Origin: an uncultured Eubacteriales bacterium
GTDB lineage: Bacteria > Bacillota > Clostridia > Peptostreptococcales > Anaerovoracaceae
Direction of reading: 5' to 3'
NCBI GenBank assembly: GCA_902775345.1
Contig: CACYLW010000007.1
Coordinates: 62,001-126,000, forward strand
DNA length: 64,000 bases
The notes under the pieces were generated by a model. It did no database searches. It saw nothing but the letters and a program-made list of their open reading frames with translations, and was not told the origin of the DNA. This document shows positions 1-8,695 of the stretch, one piece after another. Made by a program: the position numbers and the translations under genes. Position 1 is the first letter of the stretch. Each line of letters starts with the position of its first letter.

Positions 1-947
1 CAAAGGAAGGCGTAAAGGTAAGGCTTCTGGTGGACGCGCTCGGCAGCCGGAGCATCGGTCATGCTGACCTAAGGGCCTTCAGAAAAGCAGGCGGAAGCTA
101 CGCGTTCTTCTTCAAGCCCTTGCTGAGGCACCTGTACTTCAGGATAAATTACCGCAATCACCGCAAGCTTGCGGTCATTGACAACGAGATCGGCTATATC
201 GGCGGCTATAATATCGCGAAAGAGTATCTGGGGTATAAGAAAAAGTTCGGATACTGGAGAGATACACAGCTGATAATAAAAGGAAATGCCCTGGCCACTC
301 TGAACGAACGCTTTTACATGGACTGGAAGTACGCCGCGAAAGAAGACGTAGACATTATTGACAGGTCTGTAAAATACGCTTTCAAGGCACAGACCGGAGA
401 CATTCCGGTACAGATAGTATCGTGCGGACCTGAGTCCGAAAAAGAAGAAATAAAGATGGCATTCATGAAGATGATCACGAATGCCAGAAAGAACATTTAT
501 ATTCAGACTCCGTATCTGGTTCCAGATGAACCGATGATGGAATCGCTGCGGATGGCGGCGAGATCCGGGATCGATGTAAGGATAATGATACCGTGCATGC
601 CTGACCATCCTTTTGTTTACAGAACAACGCTATATAACGCAGGAAGGCTCATAAAAGAGGGCGCAAAGATATACATCTATGAAAACGGATTCCTGCATGC
701 AAAGACTCTCAGCGTAGATGGTGAAGTCTGCACGGCAGGATCCTGCAATTTCGACATACGCAGCTTCAGACTGAATTTCGAGTCAAATGCTTTCATATAT
801 GACAGGGACGTTACTGAAGATATGGACTCCAGATTCACGGAAGATATCAAACTCTCACGTCCGTACACACAGGAGGACAGGGACCGCATTTCCGGCTTTG
901 AAAAGGCTGCCGAATCGATATCCAGGCTTCTCACGGAGATACTGTAG
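1..947 (+). CDS. cls: Cardiolipin synthase (phospholipase D family), 5'-truncated
   Basis: Membrane phospholipid enzyme that condenses two phosphatidylglycerols into cardiolipin. The reading frame is already open at nt 3 (KEGVKVRLLVDALGSR), so the gene starts upstream of the window; the GTG at nt 30 is internal. Two HKD phospholipase D motifs are visible: HRKLAVID at about nt 159-182 and HAKTLSVDG at nt 696-722, each with the H-x-K and downstream Asp of the family. The N-terminal membrane segments expected for this family would lie outside the window. The stop at 945-947 is followed by 33 bp and then the M50 protease gene, probably co-transcribed. Function is well supported; the exact subtype (Cls versus other PLD phosphatidyltransferase) is inferred. 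Confidence 0.9.
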   Translation, partial: KEGVKVRLLVDALGSRSIGHADLRAFRKAGGSYAFFFKPLLRHLYFRINYRNHRKLAVIDNEIGYIGGYNIAKEYLGYKKKFGYWRDTQLIIKGNALATLNERFYMDWKYAAKEDVDIIDRSVKYAFKAQTGDIPVQIVSCGPESEKEEIKMAFMKMITNARKNIYIQTPYLVPDEPMMESLRMAARSGIDVRIMIPCMPDHPFVYRTTLYNAGRLIKEGAKIYIYENGFLHAKTLSVDGEVCTAGSCNFDIRSFRLNFESNAFIYDRDVTEDMDSRFTEDIKLSRPYTQEDRDRISGFEKAAESISRLLTEIL

Positions 948-980
948 ATCCTGAAAAAAGAAAGGAAAAGGAACGCTAAA

Positions 981-1601
981 TTGAACGCAGACATGATAAT
1001 CACAAAAATACTGATGCTTCCGGGCATAATGATCGGACTCAGCTTTCATGAGTTTGCTCACGCCTGGGTCTCTGACAGACTGGGCGATCCGACGCCGAGA
1101 AGGCAGGGCAGAGTAACCGTAAATCCTCTTGCCCACATAGACTGGATAGGGTTTCTGGCGCTTCTTCTTGTCGGATTCGGCTGGGGAAAACCCGTGCAGA
1201 TAGATCCGGGCTATTACAAACACAGAAGGAGAGACGAATTCCTCGTGGCAATTGCCGGCGTTACCATGAACCTGATCCTCGCGATAGCGTTCTCGATACC
1301 GGCAAAAGCGATGGTGAAAATGTTCGGCAGCGCTGTGTCGTCCGATCTCATTTACAATATTTATCTGATGCTGTTCTACATCGTCTCGATAAATGTAGTT
1401 CTGATGATATTCAATCTCATACCTTGTCCGCCTCTTGACGGATGGGGAATAATAACCCAGCTCTTCGGGCTCGACAGATACAGCTGGTGGTATAAGGTCT
1501 ACCAGTACGGAACGTGGATCCTGCTCGCGCTGATAGTTTTCAACGTGACTGACCTGATACTTACTCCGCTTGTATCCATGATACTCGGAGTATTGTTATA
1601 G
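981..1601 (+). CDS. Site-2 protease family (peptidase M50) membrane metalloprotease
   Basis: A 206-residue polytopic membrane protein of the short M50 group. The zinc site HEFAH is at residues 23-27 and the third ligand motif NLIPCPPLDG is at 145-154, inside predicted membrane segments. Short M50 proteins of this type are widespread in Firmicutes; their substrates are mostly unknown. I chose the TTG start at 981 because the purine-rich AAAAGGA ends 8 bases upstream, whereas ATG 993 would be 20 bases away. It follows cls by 33 bp. It lacks PDZ and CBS domains, so it is not RseP or SpoIVFB. Confidence 0.88.
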   Translation: MNADMIITKILMLPGIMIGLSFHEFAHAWVSDRLGDPTPRRQGRVTVNPLAHIDWIGFLALLLVGFGWGKPVQIDPGYYKHRRRDEFLVAIAGVTMNLILAIAFSIPAKAMVKMFGSAVSSDLIYNIYLMLFYIVSINVVLMIFNLIPCPPLDGWGIITQLFGLDRYSWWYKVYQYGTWILLALIVFNVTDLILTPLVSMILGVLL

Positions 1602-1609
1602 AAACAAAG

Positions 1610-1634
1610 AGGCAGCAGCTCATAACTGCTGCCT
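1610..1634 (+). terminator. Hairpin after M50 gene, weak terminator candidate
   Basis: A 9-bp perfect stem (AGGCAGCAG / CTGCTGCCT) with a 7-nt loop starts 9 bases after the M50 stop. No run of T follows (the sequence continues GTCTGATATT), so it may instead be a processing or mRNA-stability hairpin before nth. Confidence 0.35.
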
Positions 1635-1655
1635 GTCTGATATTAAAGGAAAAAC

Positions 1656-2306
1656 ATGAACAGACTTATACCCGATGAATATATCCCTGAGATACTGGAC
1701 AGGCTGGAGATCATGCACCCTGAAGCCGCATGCGCGCTGGACTTCGGTACGCGTTTTCAGCTGCTTTCCGCGGTGATGCTGTCAGCTCAGACCACTGATG
1801 TATCAGTAAACAAAGTGACTCCGGTTCTCTTCAGCAGGTATCCGACACCGGAAGCTATGGCTGAGGCCGATCCGCAGGATATTCAGGAGATCATAAAGAC
1901 CATAGGACTTTACAAGAATAAATCAAGGAACATAGTCGCGCTTGCGAAGATGCTGGTATCAGATTGCGGCGGTGAAGTACCGGGAAACTTCAATGATCTT
2001 GTGAAGCTGCCGGGCGTCGGCCGCAAGACTGCAAATGTCGTGCTGGCGGAAGGATTCGGCCAGGCCCGCATAGCTGTTGACACACATGTATTCAGAGTAT
2101 CCAACCGCATAGGACTGACATGCGCAAAGGATCCTGAAGGTGTCGAAAAAGGCCTGATGGAGAGGCTTCCTGAAGAACAGTGGTCGCGGACTCATCACCT
2201 CCTGATTTTCCATGGGCGAAAGGTGTGTCACGCCAGAAAGCCTGACTGCGAAAACTGCATGCTGACAGAGCGCTGCCTGCATTACATAAACGGAGGAAAC
2301 AATTGA
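1656..2306 (+). CDS. nth: Endonuclease III, base-excision repair glycosylase/AP lyase
   Basis: Removes oxidised pyrimidines and nicks abasic sites. The 216-residue protein has the family's helix-hairpin-helix LPGVGRKTA at 118-126 with catalytic Lys124, the catalytic Asp in VDTHVFR (D142), and a C-terminal [4Fe-4S] cluster motif with cysteines 191, 198, 201 and 207 (C-x6-C-x2-C-x5-C). The length is normal. The ATG at 1656 follows TAAAGGAAAAAC. Its TGA overlaps the TTG start of sbcD (ATTGA), so the two are translationally coupled and the group nth-sbcD-sbcC is a DNA-repair operon. Confidence 0.97.
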   Translation: MNRLIPDEYIPEILDRLEIMHPEAACALDFGTRFQLLSAVMLSAQTTDVSVNKVTPVLFSRYPTPEAMAEADPQDIQEIIKTIGLYKNKSRNIVALAKMLVSDCGGEVPGNFNDLVKLPGVGRKTANVVLAEGFGQARIAVDTHVFRVSNRIGLTCAKDPEGVEKGLMERLPEEQWSRTHHLLIFHGRKVCHARKPDCENCMLTERCLHYINGGNN

Positions 2307-3463
2307 AATTTATACATCTGTCGGATCTGCATCTCGGAAAGAGAGTAAATGACTTTCCGATGACAGAGGATCAGAGATTCATACTGGAACGCATTCTGGA
2401 GATAATATACGAAGAAAAGCCACAGGCTGTGCTTATAGCCGGAGACATATATGACAAACCTCTCCCGCCGGCAGAAGCCGTGAGTCTTTTTGATGACTTC
2501 ATAAGCCGTCTGAATGACATGGATACCGAAGTGTTCATAATAAGCGGAAACCACGATTCAGCAGAAAGACTGTCATTCGGTTCTCATATAATGGACAAGC
2601 AGGGCATACATTTTGCCGGGGGATATGATGGCAGCACGAGATGCTTCAGCATTGATGACGAATACGGAAAAGTGAATTTTTATATGCTGCCGTTCATAAA
2701 GCCTGTCCATGTGAGGCAGGCTTTCATTGATGATGACAAAGGCACGGGGATAGCGACATTCACTGAAGCGGTAAGCTTTGCAATTGAAAAGATGGGAGTA
2801 GATATTGATGAAAGGAATGTGCTTATGGCGCATCAGTTCGTTACAGGCGCAGCAAGATCGGATTCCGAAGACATTTCCGTAGGGGGACTCGATAACGTAG
2901 ACAGCTCTGTGTTCAGCCCTTTTGATTATACGGCTCTCGGACATCTGCACGGGCCGCAGGCGGCAGGTGCAGAAAGCATAAGATACTGCGGTTCGCCGCT
3001 TAAATATTCATTCTCAGAAGCGGATCAGACCAAATCCGTAACTATTGTCGAAATGGGAAAAAAGACAGACGGCACATGCAAGACAGACATAAGAGTGTCA
3101 GAACTCGTCCCGCTGAGAGATATGAAAGTTCTGAGGGGAAAGTTCGGCGAGTTGACAGATAATTATTATATAAAACATATTAATACGAATGACTACATGC
3201 GTATTATCCTTACCGACGAAGAGGATGTGATAGGCGCTCTTGGTATCCTGAGAGCCATTTATCCCAACATCATGAGGCTCGACTACGATAATACCAGGAC
3301 ACGCGCGGCTGCGATCGTCCCTGATGCGGAAGGAGACGACGGAAGGACCCCGCTTGAGATATTCGCAGGCCTTTATAATGCTCAGAACGGCAAGGATATG
3401 GACGAAGAACAGACAGCCCTGATCAGCAGTCTTATAGAAAAAGTGTGGGGTGAAGAAAAATGA
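2303..3463 (+). CDS. sbcD: Exonuclease subunit SbcD (Mre11-like)
   Basis: Nuclease subunit of the SbcCD complex, which opens hairpins and trims DNA ends during repair. The 386-residue protein carries the calcineurin-like metal motifs: DLH (D8, H10), GDIYD with D48, GNHD at 82-85, HQF near 186 and GHLHG near 213. I place the start at TTG 2303, preceded by CGGAGGAAAC and overlapping the nth stop. The C-terminal capping region that binds SbcC is present and the gene overlaps sbcC by 4 bp (ATGA). Confidence 0.95.
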   Translation: MKFIHLSDLHLGKRVNDFPMTEDQRFILERILEIIYEEKPQAVLIAGDIYDKPLPPAEAVSLFDDFISRLNDMDTEVFIISGNHDSAERLSFGSHIMDKQGIHFAGGYDGSTRCFSIDDEYGKVNFYMLPFIKPVHVRQAFIDDDKGTGIATFTEAVSFAIEKMGVDIDERNVLMAHQFVTGAARSDSEDISVGGLDNVDSSVFSPFDYTALGHLHGPQAAGAESIRYCGSPLKYSFSEADQTKSVTIVEMGKKTDGTCKTDIRVSELVPLRDMKVLRGKFGELTDNYYIKHINTNDYMRIILTDEEDVIGALGILRAIYPNIMRLDYDNTRTRAAAIVPDAEGDDGRTPLEIFAGLYNAQNGKDMDEEQTALISSLIEKVWGEEK

Positions 3464-6237
3464 GACCACTGAGACTAAAGATGACGGGTTTCGGCCCGTA
3501 CAGGGAATCAAATGTCATAGATATGGAGAGCCTCGGAAACGGCGGCCTGTATCTCATAACAGGAGATACAGGTGCCGGAAAGACTTATATTTTCGATGCA
3601 ATAACTTATGCCCTTTACGGGGACATGAGCGGCTCGGGACGTGACAGCAAAAGTGTCAGGTCACAGTATTCCGCAGACGGTGAAAAGACTGAGGTGGAAC
3701 TTGTATTCGAGTATTACGGTAATAAGTATACTGTGGTAAGGAATCCGGAATACAGCAGAGCAAAGAAGAGCGGAGAAGGATTCACAAAACAGCCTGCCGG
3801 AGCGACACTCATAAAACCGGACGGAAGCGTGGCAGATGGCACTTCAAAGGTCAATGAAGAGATCAGGAATATACTCGGGATAGACAAAGGGCAGTTCTGC
3901 AGTATCGCCATGATAGCTCAGGGCGAGTTCAGAAAAGTCCTGAATGCAGGCACGGATGAAAGGCAGAAACTGTTCAGAAAGCTGTTCAATACCCAGCCCT
4001 ACAGCAGCCTTTCTGATGAACTGAAGGAACTGAGCCGTAAAAACCAGGAAAAGTACAATGAAGCCATACGGGACATCAGCAGACGCCTCTCGCCGGTAAG
4101 CTGCAGCTTCGATGAAACGATTTCATCAGAACTTGAAGAACTGAAAGACCGTTCGGAATCTGAATCAGCCATATCAGGAGAGATATGTGAGGTGCTCGTG
4201 TCCCTTATTGATTCGGGAAAAAGGGAGTACGATTCTGTAAGCGGGGAGATCTCATCGCTGGAAAAACGACTGACTGACTTAAACAATACAATAGCGCTTG
4301 CCAGGGACCACAGAAAGAATGCGCAGAGCCTTGAAAACGCGAGAAGGGATGTTCCGATCCTTGAGGAAGCCGGCAGAAAGGCAAAAGATGCGCTTGAAAC
4401 GGCCAACGGAAAGAAACCTTATATAGAGCAGCTTAAGAGTGAGGCTTCCCTGATAGAGGCGTCAATGGCTTCATATGATGAACTTGACGCCATAAAGAAT
4501 GAACTAAAAGACTTTGAACGCATACAGAAAGAAAAGGCAGAAGATCTTTCGGCAGCCCAAAACGAAACGGAAACGCTGAGAAAGAAACTGAAAGACAGCG
4601 AAGCCTTGCTTGAGGAAATAAAAAGTTCAGGCGAAGATCTTATAAAAGTCCGCGGAACTATCGAAAAAACAGGAAACCGCATAACATCCCTTGAAACGCT
4701 TATCAAAGATATCGAAGCCGCTTCACAGCTGGGCGATACGCTGAAAAAACAGCAGGATGATCTTAAGCCGATGCTGACTGAAGCGGAAAATCTTGAAAAC
4801 GAACACAGCAGGATGGTCTCAGCCTATATGAGAGAACAGGCCGGAATACTTGCGGATTCACTCAAAGAGGGAGAACCTTGCCCTGTATGCGGCTCGGTCA
4901 GCCATCCTCATCCTGCTGAGCTCAGCGAGGACGCACCATCGGCTGATGAACTGGAAGAGATCAAGGAAAAAGCCGAAACTGCCAGAGAGAAGGCGACCGT
5001 GATGATGGGCAAGGCGCAGAAAACAAAAGGCAACCTTGATGCGGTCACTGCCAGAACAAAATCTTCCGCTTTGCGCGAAACGGGGACTGAAGACCTTCAG
5101 GATGCCTGTGAGTCTGCTAAAGCCGAAATCGGCACTCTCAATGAAGCTTTGCTGAAATCAAAGGCTGAGGAAAAAGAATTAAAGGAAAAAGCCGCAAGAG
5201 CTGAGGCTTTAAGTGCTTCAGTCCCTGAACTCAGGCAATCACTGGAAAATTCGGCTGCGAAAGAAAAGGAAATCGAGAAGGAAATCAGTGATTGCAGCGT
5301 ATCGCAGGCTGCGTCTGAGGCGAGATATCAGCATGTAAGAAAAAATCTGGCTTATGACAGCAAGGAAGACGCGGAGAAGAGCAGGTCCGAAAAAGCCGCG
5401 GAAGCCGGGAGGCTCAGCGAGGACATAGAGAAAGCTTCAAGGGCTGTAAATGAATCCGCATCACTCATTCAGGCAAATGACGCGAGGATAAGAGAACTTG
5501 AAAACGTCGTTGCCGGATACAAGCCTGTCGACGAGGAGACTGCTGTTGAGGATAAGGCGTCGGCTGAAAGAGAAAAGGAAGCCCTGACAGAAAAAAACAT
5601 TCTCATTGCATCAGAACTGAAATCAGCAAAAGCCGCTCTTGAATCGGTAAAATCAGACGCTGAAAAGCTTGAAGAGATACGCAGGAAGCATGAGATCATA
5701 GATTCACTCAACAGAACAGCAAACGGTCTGCTCACCGGAAAGGAGAGGATCACTCTTGAGTCTTATGTCCAGACATTCTATTTTGAACGCATAATAAGAC
5801 GCGCAAATGTAAGGCTGAAAATGATGTCTGACGGACAATACGAATTCGTCAGGGCGGACGGAACGGGCGACAAGCGACATCTGTCGGGGCTCGACCTCAG
5901 CGTTCTTGATCATTACAGCGGTACGGCAAGACCTGTAAATACGCTTTCAGGAGGGGAAAGCTTCATGGCTTCTCTGTCACTGGCTCTGGGACTGTCAGAC
6001 GAAGTACAGTCTTCCGCCGGCGGAATAAAACTCGACACGATGTTCGTTGACGAAGGCTTTGGCTCCCTGGACTCAGAAACCCTGGAGAAGGCCATAAGAA
6101 CTCTGACCGAACTTTCCGATGAGGACAAACTCGTTGGGATAATATCTCATGTGGAAGCCCTTAAAACCCGCATAGACAGGCAGATAGTGGTCACTAAAGA
6201 CCGTAACAAAGGAAGCAGGGCTGAGCTTATCATTTAG
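3460..6237 (+). CDS. sbcC: Exonuclease subunit SbcC (Rad50-like SMC ATPase)
   Basis: ATPase partner of SbcD. The 925-residue protein has the Rad50 layout: Walker A GDTGAGKT at 35-42, two long coiled-coil arms rich in Glu, Lys and Ala, a zinc hook CPVC at 474-477 in the middle, the ABC signature LSGGES near 829, and Walker B FVDEGFGSLD from residue 862. The hook lets two complexes tether DNA ends. It starts with ATG overlapping the end of sbcD. The TAG at 6235-6237 is followed by a short intergenic region with a promoter candidate for pgk. Confidence 0.96.
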   Translation: MRPLRLKMTGFGPYRESNVIDMESLGNGGLYLITGDTGAGKTYIFDAITYALYGDMSGSGRDSKSVRSQYSADGEKTEVELVFEYYGNKYTVVRNPEYSRAKKSGEGFTKQPAGATLIKPDGSVADGTSKVNEEIRNILGIDKGQFCSIAMIAQGEFRKVLNAGTDERQKLFRKLFNTQPYSSLSDELKELSRKNQEKYNEAIRDISRRLSPVSCSFDETISSELEELKDRSESESAISGEICEVLVSLIDSGKREYDSVSGEISSLEKRLTDLNNTIALARDHRKNAQSLENARRDVPILEEAGRKAKDALETANGKKPYIEQLKSEASLIEASMASYDELDAIKNELKDFERIQKEKAEDLSAAQNETETLRKKLKDSEALLEEIKSSGEDLIKVRGTIEKTGNRITSLETLIKDIEAASQLGDTLKKQQDDLKPMLTEAENLENEHSRMVSAYMREQAGILADSLKEGEPCPVCGSVSHPHPAELSEDAPSADELEEIKEKAETAREKATVMMGKAQKTKGNLDAVTARTKSSALRETGTEDLQDACESAKAEIGTLNEALLKSKAEEKELKEKAARAEALSASVPELRQSLENSAAKEKEIEKEISDCSVSQAASEARYQHVRKNLAYDSKEDAEKSRSEKAAEAGRLSEDIEKASRAVNESASLIQANDARIRELENVVAGYKPVDEETAVEDKASAEREKEALTEKNILIASELKSAKAALESVKSDAEKLEEIRRKHEIIDSLNRTANGLLTGKERITLESYVQTFYFERIIRRANVRLKMMSDGQYEFVRADGTGDKRHLSGLDLSVLDHYSGTARPVNTLSGGESFMASLSLALGLSDEVQSSAGGIKLDTMFVDEGFGSLDSETLEKAIRTLTELSDEDKLVGIISHVEALKTRIDRQIVVTKDRNKGSRAELII

Positions 6238-6240
6238 TAC

Positions 6241-6269
6241 TTTAAACGAGTTATACAATTTGATAAAAT
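6241..6269 (+). promoter_or_regulatory. Candidate sigma-A promoter for pgk-tpiA
   Basis: TTTAAA (6241-6246), a 17-bp spacer and TAAAAT (6264-6269) fit the housekeeping pattern moderately. It lies in the 117-bp gap between sbcC and pgk, about 85 bp before the pgk start. The -35 match is only four of six bases, so this is tentative. Confidence 0.42.
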
Positions 6270-6354
6270 TACAAAGATAGAGATGCTTCAAAAGGGCATT
6301 AATATGCCGAAAAAAACGATAGTGTTTCCTGTTATATAAAAAGGAGAGTCATAT

Positions 6355-7539
6355 ATGAAAAAGACTATTAAAGACATCGACTGGGCCGGCAAAAAGGCAG
6401 TGATGAGATGTGACTTCAACGTTCCGCTTGACGGAGATACCATCACCGATGATATCCGTATCAGAGCTGCACTTCCGAGCATCGAGTATCTTCTTGATAA
6501 CGGTGCTGCTGTAGTACTAATGTCGCACCTCGGCAGACCTAAGGGTGAACCAAAGCCTGAGTTCAGCCTTGCACCTGTTGCAAAAAGACTTGCTGAACTT
6601 ACCGGCAAGGAAGTCAAGTTTGTTCCTTCTGATGTAGTTGTGGATGACAATGTAAAAGCAGCGGCAAAGGATCTTAAAGCCGGTGAGATGCTCCTCATCG
6701 AGAACGTAAGATACAGAGCCGGAGAAACAAAGAACGATCCTGAATTCGCCAAGGAGCTTTCAGAGCTCGGCGACATCTTCGTTCAGGATGCTTTCGGATC
6801 CGCACACAGAGCACATTCTTCAACAGCGGGCATAGCAGATTATATTCCTGCAGTATCTGGATTCCTTATTGAAAAGGAACTCAAATTCCTCGGAGAAGCA
6901 GTTAACAACCCTCAGAGACCGTTTGCTGCCATCATGGGAGGCGCAAAGGTAAAGGACAAGATTCCGGTGATCACAAACCTGCTCGACAAGGTAGACATCC
7001 TTATTATCGGAGGAGGAATGGCATATACATTCTTCAAATCACAGGGATATTCAATCGGAAAGTCGCTTCTTGACGAAGAAGGCCTCGAACTCGCAGGGGA
7101 GATCCTTAAGAAAGCATCCGAGAAGGGTGTTAAGTTCATGCTTCCTGTAGATGTCGTTGCTGCTGATGAGTTTGCTAACGATTCGCCTCACGCTACTTAC
7201 GCTGTTGACGAGATCCCAGATGACAGGATGGGCCTGGATATCGGAGAAGAGACGATCAAGCTCTATACCGATGCTCTCAAGACTGCAAAGACAGTCGTAT
7301 GGAACGGACCTATGGGCGTATTCGAAATGGAGAACTTCGCTGTTGGTACAAAAGCAATAGCAGAGTGCCTTGCAGAGATCGATGCCACCACAGTGATCGG
7401 AGGCGGAGACAGTGCAGCAGCTGTAGCTAAATTCGGTCTTGCAGACAAGATGACTCACATAAGCACCGGCGGAGGAGCAAGCCTCGAGTTCCTTGAAGGA
7501 AAAGAACTGCCGGGAATCGCAATTATTGATGAAAAATAG
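6355..7539 (+). CDS. pgk: Phosphoglycerate kinase
   Basis: Cytosolic glycolytic enzyme that makes ATP from 1,3-bisphosphoglycerate. The 394-residue protein has the typical N-terminal substrate motif [10 protein letters not shown] near residues 18-27, the [12 protein letters not shown] stretch, and the C-terminal nucleotide motif GGGDSAAA. The ATG at 6355 follows the strong site AAAAAGGAGAG. tpiA starts 13 bp downstream, so the two are one transcript. Codon choice is more biased than in the flanking repair genes, as expected for an abundant enzyme. Confidence 0.98.
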   Translation: MKKTIKDIDWAGKKAVMRCDFNVPLDGDTITDDIRIRAALPSIEYLLDNGAAVVLMSHLGRPKGEPKPEFSLAPVAKRLAELTGKEVKFVPSDVVVDDNVKAAAKDLKAGEMLLIENVRYRAGETKNDPEFAKELSELGDIFVQDAFGSAHRAHSSTAGIADYIPAVSGFLIEKELKFLGEAVNNPQRPFAAIMGGAKVKDKIPVITNLLDKVDILIIGGGMAYTFFKSQGYSIGKSLLDEEGLELAGEILKKASEKGVKFMLPVDVVAADEFANDSPHATYAVDEIPDDRMGLDIGEETIKLYTDALKTAKTVVWNGPMGVFEMENFAVGTKAIAECLAEIDATTVIGGGDSAAAVAKFGLADKMTHISTGGGASLEFLEGKELPGIAIIDEK

Positions 7540-7552
7540 GAGAGGGAAAACC

Positions 7553-8311
7553 ATGAAGAAATTTTTGATCGCAGGAAACTGGAAAATGAACAAGACATCA
7601 GCTGAAGCTGTTGCTTTTGCTGAAGAACTCAAGGCAAAGAACCTTCCGAACGCAAAGGATGTATGCGTACTCGCACCGTTCACAGCCATTGCCGGCCTCG
7701 GCAAGGCTTTTGAAGGAACCGGCATCGGCTTCGGAGCTCAGAACGTACATTTCGAGCCGAAGGGCGCGTTCACCGGAGAGATCTCGGTAGAAATGCTTCA
7801 GGAACTGGGCATCGGATACTGCGTAATCGGTCACTCTGAAAGAAGAGAGTACTTTGCTGAGACAGACGAAACAGTAAATAAGAAACTCAAGGTTCTTATT
7901 GAGGCAGGAATCACTCCTATTCTCTGCGTTGGTGAATCCCTCGAAGTAAGAGAGCAGGGCGGAGAGCAGACATTCGTCGCAGGACAGGTAATCGCAGACT
8001 TTGCCGGAATTCCGGCTGCTGACGCTGCAAAGGTAGTCATCGCTTATGAGCCTATCTGGGCTATCGGCACAGGAAAGACTGCTACACCTGATCAGGCGGA
8101 AGAGATGTGCGCATTTATCAGAGGAGTCGTTTCGGGCATCTATGATAACGCAACCGGAGACGGCATGCTCATCCTTTACGGCGGATCGATGAAGCCTTCC
8201 AATGCTAAGGAACTCCTCGAGAAGCCTGATATCAACGGAGGCCTCATCGGCGGTGCAAGTCTTAAGGCTGATGACTTCGCAGCTATCGCTGAGGCAGCGG
8301 CTTCACTGTAA
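7553..8311 (+). CDS. tpiA: Triose-phosphate isomerase
   Basis: Interconverts dihydroxyacetone phosphate and glyceraldehyde 3-phosphate. The 252-residue protein has catalytic N9 and K11 in AGNWKMN, His94 in GHSERR, and Glu166 in AYEPIWAIGTGKT. The start is ATG 7553, preceded by AGGAGAGGG; an in-frame upstream extension to 7493 would run back into pgk and is not real. In many Firmicutes gpmI and eno follow here; in this window secG follows instead. Confidence 0.98.
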   Translation: MKKFLIAGNWKMNKTSAEAVAFAEELKAKNLPNAKDVCVLAPFTAIAGLGKAFEGTGIGFGAQNVHFEPKGAFTGEISVEMLQELGIGYCVIGHSERREYFAETDETVNKKLKVLIEAGITPILCVGESLEVREQGGEQTFVAGQVIADFAGIPAADAAKVVIAYEPIWAIGTGKTATPDQAEEMCAFIRGVVSGIYDNATGDGMLILYGGSMKPSNAKELLEKPDINGGLIGGASLKADDFAAIAEAAASL

Positions 8312-8327
8312 AAGAAAGCAGTTGCAT

Positions 8328-8357
8328 TTGACACGCAGTCACTGATTATGGTATTTT
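8328..8357 (+). promoter_or_regulatory. Candidate sigma-A promoter for secG
   Basis: A perfect -35 TTGACA (8328-8333), an 18-bp spacer and TATTTT (8352-8357). It sits 60-90 bp before secG. Transcription would begin next to the hairpin at 8360, which makes the arrangement with that hairpin ambiguous. Confidence 0.45.
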
Positions 8358-8359
8358 AA

Positions 8360-8396
8360 GACGTTCGGATATTTCATCCGGGCGTCTTATATTTCA
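8360..8396 (+). terminator. Hairpin between tpiA and secG
   Basis: An 11-bp stem (GACGTTCGGAT with ATCCGGGCGTC, two G-U pairs) with loop ATTTC, followed by the AT-rich TTATATTT. It may end the pgk-tpiA transcript. The tail is not a clean T run, and the promoter candidate just upstream could place the hairpin at the 5' end of the secG mRNA instead. Confidence 0.45.
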
Positions 8397-8416
8397 ACTA
8401 AGTTTTGGAGGACACA

Positions 8417-8650
8417 ATGCATACCGCTTTAATGGTAATCCTTTTGATTTCAAGCCTGGTGCTCATCGTGAGCATTCTTCTGCAGACAAGTAAGAGTGAC
8501 GGACTCTCGGGTTCGATCGCAGGCGGAGCCGAGCAGCTCTTCGGAAAGAGAAAGAGCAGGGGTTATGACGCGCTTCTCGCAAGGATCACAACGGTCTGTG
8601 CGATCATATACATCGTCGTATCGCTCGTTATCGTCGCAATTTTCAACTAG
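8417..8650 (+). CDS. secG: Protein translocase subunit SecG
   Basis: Small accessory subunit of the SecYEG channel. The 77-residue protein has two hydrophobic segments, at about residues 2-22 and 53-75, joined by a polar Gly/Ser-rich loop (SDGLSGSIAGG...LFGKRKSRG) that is typical of SecG. The start is ATG 8417, 5 bases after the site GGAGG at 8407-8411; the TTG at 8405 overlaps this site and is rejected. The next gene starts 45 bp downstream. Confidence 0.92.
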   Translation: MHTALMVILLISSLVLIVSILLQTSKSDGLSGSIAGGAEQLFGKRKSRGYDALLARITTVCAIIYIVVSLVIVAIFN

Positions 8651-8695
8651 CTTACTGTTATGTGCGCCTGAGGACGCACAGCCGGAGATTAATAA

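Noticed and set aside
69-608. A 179-codon minus-strand frame opposite cls
   Set aside because: Opposes a phospholipase D coding region with both HKD motifs in frame; no supporting signals.
2282-2554. Short minus-strand frame opposite the nth-sbcD junction
   Set aside because: Antisense shadow; both plus-strand genes are intact there.
8660-8680. Terminator between secG and the pyrophosphatase-like gene
   Set aside because: The stem is only 6 bp (TGTGCG / CGCACA) and is followed by the ribosome site of the next gene rather than T residues.
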